Assembly (NCBI RefSeq): GCF_010894405.1
Contig: NZ_JAAIYA010000009.1
Coordinates: forward strand, 186,001-250,000
From: Pyxidicoccus caerfyrddinensis
GTDB taxonomy: Bacteria > Myxococcota > Myxococcia > Myxococcales > Myxococcaceae
Length of the DNA: 64,000 bases
Direction of reading: 5' to 3'
Shown here: positions 16,201-23,944 of the stretch, in pieces
Layout of the letters: each line of letters begins with the position of its first letter
Position numbering within the stretch: position 1 is the stretch's first letter
The notes under the pieces: generated by a model
Database searches by the model: none
The model's input: the letters and a program-made list of their open reading frames with translations, nothing else
Told to the model about the DNA's origin: nothing
Program-made: the position numbers and the translations under genes

Positions 16201-17728
16201 GCAGAACGGCTCCGAGGACCGGACGTCCGCGAACTTCGCCGTGGGCCTGCGCCTGCCGAACACGCCCTTCCCCAACGCGCCGGTGGGCAGCCTGCTGCTG
16301 GTGGCAATGAGCCCGGGCACCACGAACCTGGCGGGCATCCGCGAGGTCATGGTGCTGCAGGAGCCTCGCACCTCCGTCGTGGTGAAGGCCAACGCCGACT
16401 ACTACCTCATGGTCAACGACATGAGCGCCTGCGCGGATGACACCTCGCACCAGCTCACGGTGACGGCCCTGCGGCTGATGCCCACGGGCGTCGCCGCCAA
16501 GGCCCTGGGCAACGCCATGGCCACGGTGATGACCGAGGTGCGCGCGCAGACTCCCGCCTTCGTCGACCAGGGCCGGGTGACGAGCAGCGAGCTCGAGGCC
16601 CTGCGCGCCCAGGCCCAGTCCCGCCTGCTGTCCGAGTACACGGCCCTGTGTCCGGGGTGCGTGGCCAACCAGCTGCCCGAGGCGTTCCACTCGCTGTTCA
16701 CCACCTTCGTCTCCAAGGAGCTCGCCCGTCTGGAGCGCCTGGTGCAGATCAAGACGGTGGTGCGCGCCATCGACCTGCAGCTGCTCGACATCAAGGTGCT
16801 GGCGGATGACCTCACCGTGGGCGCGGACAAGGCCCGCCTGCTGCGGCTGCTCCCGCTGTGGCGGCTGCGCAACCTGGACGGCGAGGAGCTGCGCGAGAAG
16901 GCACGCGCGCTGACGAGCCTCGTCACCGAGTACCTCTATCCGACGATGGACCTGCGCCACCCCAGCTCGCTCGCGCCGCTCAAGGTGCATGCGAACATGG
17001 AGGCCCTCGTCCAGGCGGACTGGTCCGACGACTTCGCGGTGCTCTGCACCAAGGCGCTCGCGGCCGTCACCACCATCGAGACCCAGCTGGCCCAGGCCCG
17101 CATCAGCGACAAGCTCCCCAAGGAGCTCGCGCTCGCCTTCACCTTCCCCAACCCCGCCTTCAACACGGGGAGCCAGTGGCGCAGCGCCAGCGTCGAGCGC
17201 TCCGAGGCCGTGTGGAACAGCATCCTCCAGGGCTCGGGCGAGGTGCGAATCACCCTCACCCCGCAGGACCTCTACAGCGCGGGCGGCGAGGGCGGCGTGC
17301 TGCTCTGCAACCACCACATGCCCGTCATCAAGAACCTGGGTGTGCAGGTCCTCCGTCCCTACAGCAGCACCAATGAGGCGGACTCGCAGATTGGTCTGAC
17401 GGTGCCGGTGCGGTGGGAAGACGTGCTCACCTACCCCGCGGTGGGAGGTCTCAAGCAGTACGTGATGCTCAACCAGGACTTCCTCTTCGGGGCGCCGCAC
17501 ATGCTGTTCGGCTACGACGCCAACGTGCTGACGCTCTTCGGGCAGGACCTCAACCAGCCCTTCGCGACCATCGCCGGCAACGGCCTGTCTCCCTTCGGCA
17601 CCTTCACCATCGACCTGGGCAACGCGAACCCCAATCTGTTCGCCGAGGCCTCCGCGCTGGTCATCACGATGAAGGTGGATGCGCTCGAGCTCGCCAGCTC
17701 CGTCTCGGGCGTCCCGGCCTGTCAGTAG
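13262..17728 (+). CDS. Giant Cys-rich lipoprotein, possible TcA-like partner of the RHS protein
   Basis: A 1488-residue exported lipoprotein with signal MCRLNLWCLAVLCALTAC (lipobox LTAC, Cys18). Residues 40-430 are rich in cysteines (over 25), suggesting many disulfides. Residues about 430-860 are largely helical, including a long helix region with EYKSNFINDVVTTRKSALN and SLDRKLTEFYALHADLVGLE. A beta-rich, Ser/Thr/Asn-rich segment covers about 860-1100. A second helical region (ELEALRAQAQSRLLSEYTAL, EKARALTSLVTEYL) is followed by a beta C-terminus containing MPVIKNLGVQVLRP and LSPFGTFTIDLG. No family is certain. The helical-shaft-then-beta C-terminus order recalls Tc-toxin A components, and the next gene is SpvB/RHS-like, but this is a hypothesis. 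The ATG at 13262 follows GGGAGGAG. Confidence 0.75.
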   Translation: MCRLNLWCLAVLCALTACGGIPEEEALAEDALASAEQATLGACDETGLAWESAGDLSNVCAVPWQYGLDCNKSGSTSACGASTGFQQKTCYIYPTCRLPAFGVESRATKAFSQTVTSCAAYTTEECRPKPTTPDIELCTTVTRYNCEPKCLAAAQAKKDTLPTADRNLVSILTHSSNSESTTSSSSCSYTLSNWPTYNLKADATCGAATSSYSCDDPSKPIYPTCRNNSFGDDVVSACNANPLFAAAGTTLGTVKQAAVTKWGAMLPKNFETNPLYVQQPMCRTCDQLVLNAQSGQTQVTAKYECLVQGLAAGLPAEAGGAQLRTEVVSRLKLLFELHGHHMTPAQVLFVRGLYQSDPAANSSCSAPFVPPTVSRCGTNLAPLNAAMDVCTRLSSAHVPGASARSQMAYCVGLASQVAAVPSGSSCQGEQYRDKYHVMWLKLYERTLSDIRRQDVPGDTLQRKVPHPDDVRTHLKSISDWYATQQAQLFPTALNSPVLMKQLSETFGIFWKVAYENALLNVNGLPLHAKPLNAGLLVDQTVLTATLTGTPAMSGPPLLMLLGDGFSGLFDRMEDFSYLHDLGCRFKGCAGGTVDTETAELWALFGAVPQAAKLQTAVASANKLSTSGFDHHAEWVTVFDLLRVNHATFTEAVKLTTGAAVYTPELLEAGPAGAPAPMVRWAQMVEKADAYADSYAKSGFFVSTARDTLKTGIEEYKSNFINDVVTTRKSALNTALNEYTQNRTALITEVMGEVANAGNQKTARTSLDRKLTEFYALHADLVGLEDNLASQEAQFSDFAGAFSTTLENESANLGTDIQRGPLQTLNVSAAEARWSPGATFNIATLGVHTALDQVGGPPPFSVSALRGELLNFEVFGDYAPSCAVSSAMLPNPHNGTPTSVGASGTAALTGPGGYLVSFSNNSYTTHSSSTSAFHKESTDDRACAGVKAEAGFSYFGNGTSAYAMAETCNTTSEGTEQSTSEQNGSEDRTSANFAVGLRLPNTPFPNAPVGSLLLVAMSPGTTNLAGIREVMVLQEPRTSVVVKANADYYLMVNDMSACADDTSHQLTVTALRLMPTGVAAKALGNAMATVMTEVRAQTPAFVDQGRVTSSELEALRAQAQSRLLSEYTALCPGCVANQLPEAFHSLFTTFVSKELARLERLVQIKTVVRAIDLQLLDIKVLADDLTVGADKARLLRLLPLWRLRNLDGEELREKARALTSLVTEYLYPTMDLRHPSSLAPLKVHANMEALVQADWSDDFAVLCTKALAAVTTIETQLAQARISDKLPKELALAFTFPNPAFNTGSQWRSASVERSEAVWNSILQGSGEVRITLTPQDLYSAGGEGGVLLCNHHMPVIKNLGVQVLRPYSSTNEADSQIGLTVPVRWEDVLTYPAVGGLKQYVMLNQDFLFGAPHMLFGYDANVLTLFGQDLNQPFATIAGNGLSPFGTFTIDLGNANPNLFAEASALVITMKVDALELASSVSGVPACQ

Positions 17729-17774
17729 TTCCTATCGACTCGTCTCAACCCATCACCCATCAGGAACATCCATC

Positions 17775-20700
17775 ATGCGATTGCAATCGCTGCTCGGGCG
17801 GCTGCTCGGCGGTACCGCCTTGTTCATTTCACCCCTCGCGCTCGCGCAACCCGCGGGTTTCACGGACGCGAAGATTCAACCTCCGCAGCTCATCGCCCCC
17901 CAGCGCGGCTCGCTCATCGGGACGTATTCCCAGACGGCCTTCGGCGCGGCGGACGTGGCGCGCGGCGGCTTCGCGCTCGCCTCTGCGTTCTCCGCGCCTT
18001 CCGACCGCGGAGAGCTGCTCGCGACACCCTTTCCCACCTACTCGTCGGACGCGGGGCTGTCCGAGTGGGGCCATGGCTGGCAGACGCGCCTGGAGATCCG
18101 CCGCTGGCGCGTGCGCGGAGACCTGGACTACGCGACTGACGAGCGCTCCAGCCCCTGGGGTCGCCTCACCCTCGGGAGTGACGGCGCCTGGTACGCGGCG
18201 GAGATGAACCCCGCGGTGCGCGTGGAGGAGTCAGCCACGGGCCTCACCGCGTATCTCCCCGACGGCAGCGTCTGGAGCTTCAGCGACCAGGTGACCACCG
18301 CGAAGGGCACCTATGCGTGGTACCTGCGCGAGGTGGTGAGCGCCACCGGACGCAAGACGCGCTTCACCTATGAGGCCAACTCCACGGGCCGGCTCTTCGT
18401 GAAGACGGTGCAGTACGGAGGCACGGGCAACGACTTCCAGTACCAGGTGGACCTCGGCTACGCGACGCTGGCCAGGCCCATCGACGACTTCCGCTCGAGC
18501 AAGAAGCTGCGGCTGGACCGGCGGGTGTCCACCGTGGCGGTGAAGGCGAAGAACGCGGTCACCGGCCTCTTCGAGGCCCGCTGGCAGTACCAGCTCGCCT
18601 ACGAGGAGCCCGCCGAGGGCGTGGCCTTCTACCTCACCCAGGTGGACCACACCTACGGCACGGCGCCCGCCCTGACGACGGCGCCGACGGCCCACTACAC
18701 CTACTACAAGTCCAATGACGCGCTCGGCACCGCCGCCTTCACCCGCGTGACGAAGCTGGACGCGACGCTGGCGAGCGCGGGCCAGGACGCCATCCAGCCC
18801 TGGCGCGCCGCGCTGCTGGACGAGGACGAGGACGGCCGGCTCGACTTCGAGCACGCGCAGGCCCAGACGCTCTACGTCCAGGAGGACACGGGCTTCCGCG
18901 CCGAGGTGCTCCCGCCGCCCACCGCGGCCACCCAGACGGTCTGCCGCCCCACGGCGAGCGCGAGCAACGAGCCGCGCCTGCTCACACGGCTGCGGCCCAA
19001 CCAGCTCAAGGCGGAGGTGGTGTCCATCCGCAATCCCGGCGGCTCGTCCACGGAGTTCAAGGTCTGCGACCGCGCGGGCACGCTCGTCTCACAGCAGTCC
19101 CTCACGGGTGCCTGGCAGCTCGGCCCGCACACGCGCTTCGTGGACCTGGACCGGGACCAGCAGCCGGACCTCATCCGCGTCTTCGCCGGCGGCTTCCAGG
19201 TGCGGCCCAACACCAGCGGCGCGCCGCCGGCCGTCAGCTTCGGCGCGCCCATCAACGGCACCCTCACCCCGAGCGTGTCGGCGACCACGACGTGGGTGCA
19301 GGACATGAACGGCGACAGCATCCCGGACATCGTCGCGCGGCTCGCCAATGGCCTGCATGTCTGGCCGGGCACCGGCGCCTTCACCTTCGACTCCGCGGCC
19401 AGCAAGCTGTTCCCGGTGCTGACGAAGAACGGCGCCAGCCTCGCGCAGCTCAGCACCTACTCGGCGATGTTCGTCGACGTGAATCGCGACGGCCTCTCGG
19501 ACGTGCTGCTGTCGAAGACGGGCGTCGCGCTCCTCTTCGTCAATGACGGCAGCGCGTTCCGGGAAGTCACCGTCCCGGCGCTGACCTTCTTCAACGGCAC
19601 GACCAGCGCGCTCGCGCAGGGCGACTTCGCGGGCAGCGGCAACACCAGCCTCACCGTGACGAAGGGCTCGGATGCCTACAGCACCTCGCTGGACGGACCG
19701 GAGACGGGCCTGCTCGCCTCCGCGGACGACGGCAAGGGGACCGTGCTGGGCTTCACGTACACCCGCCTCCCGGCGGCCCCGGGCGCGCGCTTCCGCCAGC
19801 CCGTGCTGGCCTCGCTCACGTCCAGCTCCTCCGGCTACGACACCGTCACCTACGGCTACCAGTACCACGGCGCGAACTACCACTCGCAGGGCGGCTTCCT
19901 CGTCGGCTTCGACAGCGTGGTGCGCAGCGCGCCGCAGGAGAGCCACGCGGTCAACTTCCTCAACGGGGACGACTTCGCGGGGTTGATGCTGTCGGAGACG
20001 CGCACGGACGCGAACACGCCCCTGGTCAAGGAGCTCACCTTCCGCCAGTACGAGGACGCCACGTACCAGGGCGTCCCTTTCAAGCGGCTGAAGCTGGAGG
20101 GAAAGGGCTTCCAGGACGCGACCTGGCCTGCGGTGACGATGGGCGAGACGACGCAGACGCTCGCCTATGACGGGGTGTGCCCGCAGCAGACGGTCCGCAC
20201 CACGCTGTGGGGCACCCTCACCACCACCACCACGCGCGCCAGCCTGACGGGCCTGGTGAAGAACCTGCACTGCCTGCCGGCCGCGGTGACCTTCGCGGGG
20301 ACGCACCCGCAGCCCGGGTTCGACTTCTCGTACCAGGGCACCATCACCCGCAACGCGGCGGGGCAGGTGGAGAAGGTGGAGGCGCTCGGGCCGCAGGGGC
20401 CCCTGAAGCTCCAGGAGGTGACGTACTGGCCGGACGCCAACGTGAAGACCGTGAGCGTGCCGGGCCAGGGGACGACCTCGTTCGAGTACGCCCCGGGCCG
20501 CCTGGTGCTCTCCAGAATCACCCAGCCGGATGGGGTGGTGGTGGAAGCCACCGAGCGCGGTCCGCTGCATGACCAGCTGCTCACCCTGACCACGCGCCGC
20601 GGGGTCAACGCCCACACGGAGCGCTACCGCTACGACGGCCTGGAGCGACTGACGAAGCGCTGGGATGCGCTCGGTGCCGCGAGCGAGTCGAACCCCAACG

Positions 20701-23258
20701 AGTTGCTAGAGTACCGCTTCGCCACGGCCCTGCGTCCCGCCAGCATCGCGGCCACGGCGCTGGTGGACGCGGGCACCCAGTCCCGGCGCTTCATGCAGGA
20801 CTACTCCACCGCTTCGGGGGAGAACGTGGCGAAGGCCCGCCTCATCCCCGAGGGCTGGGTGGTGGACGGCCTGACGGCCCGCAGCCGCCAGCTGCGCGAC
20901 ACGTACCAGTACATGCGCCCGAACCTGCCGGCCAACACCGACATGGCAACGCTGGACTACGCCACGCTGCTGAGCGGAGTCGAGCAGACGGAGAGCACTC
21001 GCGCGGCGGTCTTCGGCTTCGACGTGGAGAAGGTGCTGCGCCACCACGCGGACGTCGACCAGACGGTGTCGACCTCCTGGTCCATCGCCTCCGGGTTGCT
21101 TCGCGTGCAGTCCCAGGAGAACGGGGTGCACACGCGCCTGCAGTTCCTGGACGGGGCGAAGCGGCTGGTCCGCCACGAAGACGAACTCGGAGCGGCCTCG
21201 CTCTACACCTACGACTGCCTCGGCCGGCTGCGCGGAGTGACGCTGCCCGACCTCCGGGGTCATCGGCTGACCTACGACGCCTATGGCCGTGTCTCGCGTG
21301 TGGAGCGTGACGGCATCGCGAACATCGACTTCGAGTATGCGCCGGGCACGTGGCTCGTCACGGCGAAGCGCTTCCGCACGCCGTCCAACACGCTGGTCCG
21401 CAGCGAGGGCTATCAGTACGACGCCGTGGGCCGGCGCACCGTCCTCACCCACACGGCGGCGGGCGGCGGAGTGAAGACGTACCAGCTCTATTACGACGGC
21501 GCCTTCTCGGGCCAGCCCTCGGACACGAGTTGGCCGGGGCTGCTCACCGGGGCTTCCGGCGAGGGCTACACGAAGCGGCTGCAGTACCGCCCGAACGGCA
21601 CCCTCTCCAAGACGACGCTCAGCCTCGCGGGCTGGCGCACCGTGGAGACCGACCTGTCCTACGCGGAGAGTGGAGAGGTGGAGCTGGAGGTGACGCGGGT
21701 GAAGGATGGCGGCGGCAACCTCCTCACCACCACCTCGCTGGGCTCCAGCTGGGATGCCTATGGCCGCATGAGCGCGTTGACGCTCGACGGACAGCCCTGG
21801 GCGAGCGTGCTGTACAACGGCTTCGGGAAGACGGCGAAGGTGGACTTCGGCGGTGGGACGTTCGTGGAGCTCGGCTATGACGCGCTCACGCGTCAGCGCA
21901 CGAGCCTGGCCCAGACGACGCCGACGTGGACCTCCTCCATCTCCTGGAAGCTGAACAACCGCGGCCTCACGGGGAGCGAGGTGAGCCACTTCGGCGGCAC
22001 GACGCTGGCGCGCCAGTATGGCTATTCCGCGCAGGGCTTCCTCACCAGCGCCCAGGACGCGCAGCATGCGTATGCCTACGGCTTCGACGCCACGGGCCTG
22101 CCCACCAGCATCACCGACGCCTCGGGCACGCGCGCCGTCACCCTGGGCGGCAACACGCTCATCGCCGGTGGCGTGACGTACACGCTCGACGGGCTGGGAC
22201 GCACGGTGAGCCGGGACGACCTCACCCTCACCTACGGCCCCGACGGCCAGGTGTCCACCGCGCTGAAGGGCGCGAATCTCTGGAGCTTCCTCTACGACGA
22301 GGACGGTGAGCGCATCCTCAAGCGGGATGCCTCGGGTGCGCCGCTCGCGGCGTACCTCAAGGACGGCACCTACCTGGACGCCACGGGCCTCACCCAGCCC
22401 GTGCGCGTGGACGCGCAGCTGGTGGGCGTCCTGAAGAATGGCGTCTTCCAGCTGTTGTCCACCGACCGCCGCGGCACCGTGATGGCGGACGCGAATGGAA
22501 CGGAGCGCCTCGCCTCGCCCTTCGGAGACCGGGGGACGCACCCCTCGAGCGCCGCCGCGCTGGACTTCGTGGAGAAGGCCTACGACGCCGACCTCGGCTT
22601 CGTGCGCATGGGGGCGCGTGACTATGACGCCCGCATCAGCCGCTTCACCACGCCGGACCCGCTGTTCCTCGAGGACCTGGACAAGTGCCGCGAGAGCCCC
22701 GTGGAGTGCAACCTCTACGGCTACGTCCGCAACCGCCCGCTGGACCTGGTGGACCCCACAGGCACCGAGGGCAGGAAGGTGGAGCACAACAACGTCGGCG
22801 AGGTCGCGAGCGCGGCGGCGCCGGTGGCCCTCGCCGTGGGCCTGGGCGGGGGCGTTCCCAAGGTGGTGGCGGGTGTGAAGACCGTCATCTCCGCGGGCAA
22901 GAGCGTGCTGAAGATTCCGCTCGTGGTCGTCGCCAGGACGGGCTACAGCGCCGTCGGCAAGGTGCTCTTCATCGCCAAGTGCTACACCGGCACCAATCCC
23001 ATCTTCAGCGAGCCGCAAGGCGCGTACGCCAAGCGCGTCCTCGAGTCGGGCCTCACGGACCTGAAGCAGCAACAGTCCAATCTCCACGATGAGATGGAGC
23101 TCTTCCTGGCCGAGGCCTCGCAGTCCTCGACGGACACCGAGCGCATGAACTTCCTCGACAAGCGCATCATCGACCTCGCCAAGAGGGACAGCGACCTCCA
23201 GAAGAAGATCGACATCATCCAGGAGAAGCTGGATGGCGCCGAGGAAGCGCCGAAGTAG
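17775..23258 (+). CDS. Exported SpvB/VCBS/RHS-repeat protein (TcB/TcC-like)
   Basis: An 1827-residue protein with a Sec signal (LGGTALFISPLALAQP). An SpvB-like N-terminal domain covers about residues 30-330. Three FG-GAP/VCBS-type calcium-loop repeats are seen (DLDRDQQPD near 455, DMNGDSIPD near 508, DVNRDGLSD near 567). A Tc-B-like middle segment follows (GKGTVLGFTYTRL, GYQYHGANYHSQGGFLVGFD, about 653-740). RHS/YD repeats run from about 945 onward (YRYDGLERLTK, YTYDCLGRLRG, LTYDAYGRVSR), and the RHS core end is DYDARISRFTTPDPL to LYGYVRNRPLDLVDPTG (about 1614-1662). The last 165 residues are a distinct tip: a Gly/Ala/Val-rich hydrophobic stretch, then a charged coiled coil. It sits 46 bp after the giant lipoprotein gene, probably in one operon. 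Role as toxin, adhesin or shell is unproven. Confidence 0.9.
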   Translation: MRLQSLLGRLLGGTALFISPLALAQPAGFTDAKIQPPQLIAPQRGSLIGTYSQTAFGAADVARGGFALASAFSAPSDRGELLATPFPTYSSDAGLSEWGHGWQTRLEIRRWRVRGDLDYATDERSSPWGRLTLGSDGAWYAAEMNPAVRVEESATGLTAYLPDGSVWSFSDQVTTAKGTYAWYLREVVSATGRKTRFTYEANSTGRLFVKTVQYGGTGNDFQYQVDLGYATLARPIDDFRSSKKLRLDRRVSTVAVKAKNAVTGLFEARWQYQLAYEEPAEGVAFYLTQVDHTYGTAPALTTAPTAHYTYYKSNDALGTAAFTRVTKLDATLASAGQDAIQPWRAALLDEDEDGRLDFEHAQAQTLYVQEDTGFRAEVLPPPTAATQTVCRPTASASNEPRLLTRLRPNQLKAEVVSIRNPGGSSTEFKVCDRAGTLVSQQSLTGAWQLGPHTRFVDLDRDQQPDLIRVFAGGFQVRPNTSGAPPAVSFGAPINGTLTPSVSATTTWVQDMNGDSIPDIVARLANGLHVWPGTGAFTFDSAASKLFPVLTKNGASLAQLSTYSAMFVDVNRDGLSDVLLSKTGVALLFVNDGSAFREVTVPALTFFNGTTSALAQGDFAGSGNTSLTVTKGSDAYSTSLDGPETGLLASADDGKGTVLGFTYTRLPAAPGARFRQPVLASLTSSSSGYDTVTYGYQYHGANYHSQGGFLVGFDSVVRSAPQESHAVNFLNGDDFAGLMLSETRTDANTPLVKELTFRQYEDATYQGVPFKRLKLEGKGFQDATWPAVTMGETTQTLAYDGVCPQQTVRTTLWGTLTTTTTRASLTGLVKNLHCLPAAVTFAGTHPQPGFDFSYQGTITRNAAGQVEKVEALGPQGPLKLQEVTYWPDANVKTVSVPGQGTTSFEYAPGRLVLSRITQPDGVVVEATERGPLHDQLLTLTTRRGVNAHTERYRYDGLERLTKRWDALGAASESNPNELLEYRFATALRPASIAATALVDAGTQSRRFMQDYSTASGENVAKARLIPEGWVVDGLTARSRQLRDTYQYMRPNLPANTDMATLDYATLLSGVEQTESTRAAVFGFDVEKVLRHHADVDQTVSTSWSIASGLLRVQSQENGVHTRLQFLDGAKRLVRHEDELGAASLYTYDCLGRLRGVTLPDLRGHRLTYDAYGRVSRVERDGIANIDFEYAPGTWLVTAKRFRTPSNTLVRSEGYQYDAVGRRTVLTHTAAGGGVKTYQLYYDGAFSGQPSDTSWPGLLTGASGEGYTKRLQYRPNGTLSKTTLSLAGWRTVETDLSYAESGEVELEVTRVKDGGGNLLTTTSLGSSWDAYGRMSALTLDGQPWASVLYNGFGKTAKVDFGGGTFVELGYDALTRQRTSLAQTTPTWTSSISWKLNNRGLTGSEVSHFGGTTLARQYGYSAQGFLTSAQDAQHAYAYGFDATGLPTSITDASGTRAVTLGGNTLIAGGVTYTLDGLGRTVSRDDLTLTYGPDGQVSTALKGANLWSFLYDEDGERILKRDASGAPLAAYLKDGTYLDATGLTQPVRVDAQLVGVLKNGVFQLLSTDRRGTVMADANGTERLASPFGDRGTHPSSAAALDFVEKAYDADLGFVRMGARDYDARISRFTTPDPLFLEDLDKCRESPVECNLYGYVRNRPLDLVDPTGTEGRKVEHNNVGEVASAAAPVALAVGLGGGVPKVVAGVKTVISAGKSVLKIPLVVVARTGYSAVGKVLFIAKCYTGTNPIFSEPQGAYAKRVLESGLTDLKQQQSNLHDEMELFLAEASQSSTDTERMNFLDKRIIDLAKRDSDLQKKIDIIQEKLDGAEEAPK

Positions 23259-23291
23259 CTCTACAAAGAGAGCTTCTGAGTCCTTGACGAG

Positions 23292-23319
23292 GGGGGCCCG
23301 GGTCGTTCACCGGGCCCCC
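23292..23319. terminator. Terminator after RHS gene
   Basis: GGGGGCCCGG (23292-23301) and CCGGGCCCCC (23310-23319) form a perfect 10-bp stem with an 8-base loop, 33 bp past the RHS stop. There is no U-tract, as is usual for GC-rich myxobacterial terminators. Confidence 0.7.
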
Positions 23320-23334
23320 GGCAGATCCGGCGGG

Positions 23335-23365
23335 TCGGTCATCCATCCGTAGGACGGATGACCGA
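23335..23365. promoter_or_regulatory. Two overlapping inverted repeats upstream of 23403 gene
   Basis: TCGGTCATCC (23335-23344) pairs perfectly with GGATGACCGA (23356-23365). Within it, ATCCGT (23345-23350) pairs with ACGGAT (23354-23359). The two stems share bases, so they cannot form together. The site ends 37 bp before the next start codon, which suits an operator or leader switch. Confidence 0.45.
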
Positions 23366-23402
23366 TGCGCGCAGAAGCACGAAGCAAGTACCGTCGTCGG
23401 CC

Positions 23403-23876
23403 ATGGATACACGCACCCTGACTGAACGGCTCACCATCGCGACCCCCTGCAAGATGCGCTGGGACGAGATGACCGGGGATGCGCGCGTCCGGCACTGCGG
23501 CGCGTGCCAGCTCAATGTCTACAACGTGAGCGAGATGAGCACCTCCGAAGTGGAGGCGCTGCTCCAGCCCGGTGGGAGTGTCTGTGCCCGGCTCTACCGC
23601 CGGGCGGACGGGACGGTGGTTACAGGCGACTGCCGGCGCGTGTGGCGCGAGCAGCGCGCGGAGGCGACCACGCTGCTGGGTACGGCCGTGACGGTGACGG
23701 CCGCGCTCTCGCTGGTTGCGTTGATTGGCCTGCTCACGCTCACCCTCTTCGGCGACAACATCCGGCGCCTGTTCGGCCAGGCCACCGCGGGGGCCCTGCC
23801 AGCCACGCCCGTCGCGGCTCCCAGCACGGCGACCTCGTCCCCCACCGCCACGGGGATGAGCCAGAACCACTATTAG
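23403..23876 (+). CDS. Membrane-anchored protein with conserved Cys/Trp N-terminal motif
   Basis: A 157-residue protein. Its N-terminus (residues 8-58) carries a pattern I recognise from many uncharacterised proteobacterial proteins: PCKMRWDEMTGDARVRHCGACQLNVYNVSEMS, followed by an E-A-L-L helix. The three cysteines (one in PC, two as CxxC) and the Trp look like a small metal-binding or redox module. One membrane helix follows at about 95-117, then a Pro/Ala/Thr/Ser-rich tail of about 30 residues that would lie outside. The start ATG is preceded by a GTCGGCC stretch, so the ribosome site is weak. It follows the RHS gene but is separated by a terminator, so an immunity role is unlikely. Confidence 0.7.
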   Translation: MDTRTLTERLTIATPCKMRWDEMTGDARVRHCGACQLNVYNVSEMSTSEVEALLQPGGSVCARLYRRADGTVVTGDCRRVWREQRAEATTLLGTAVTVTAALSLVALIGLLTLTLFGDNIRRLFGQATAGALPATPVAAPSTATSSPTATGMSQNHY

Positions 23877-23944
23877 AAGCGAAGACAGCGGCGGGAGACG
23901 CAATCGGGTTGCTTCGGTCCCTCCGGCCGGAGAGGCTGTCCGGC

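Noticed and set aside
13073-17500. Very long open frame antisense to the giant lipoprotein gene (1475 codons)
   Set aside because: Composition is Arg/Val/His/Gln-biased as expected for the antisense of GC3-biased DNA; the sense frame has a signal peptide, lipobox and ribosome site.
20706-23087. Long leftward open frame within the RHS gene (793 codons)
   Set aside because: It is a shadow of the RHS repeats; the sense frame has clear YD repeats and domain order.
23403-23876. Immunity protein for the RHS tip
   Set aside because: A strong terminator separates the genes, and the protein belongs to a widespread Cys/Trp-motif group rather than a small immunity fold.
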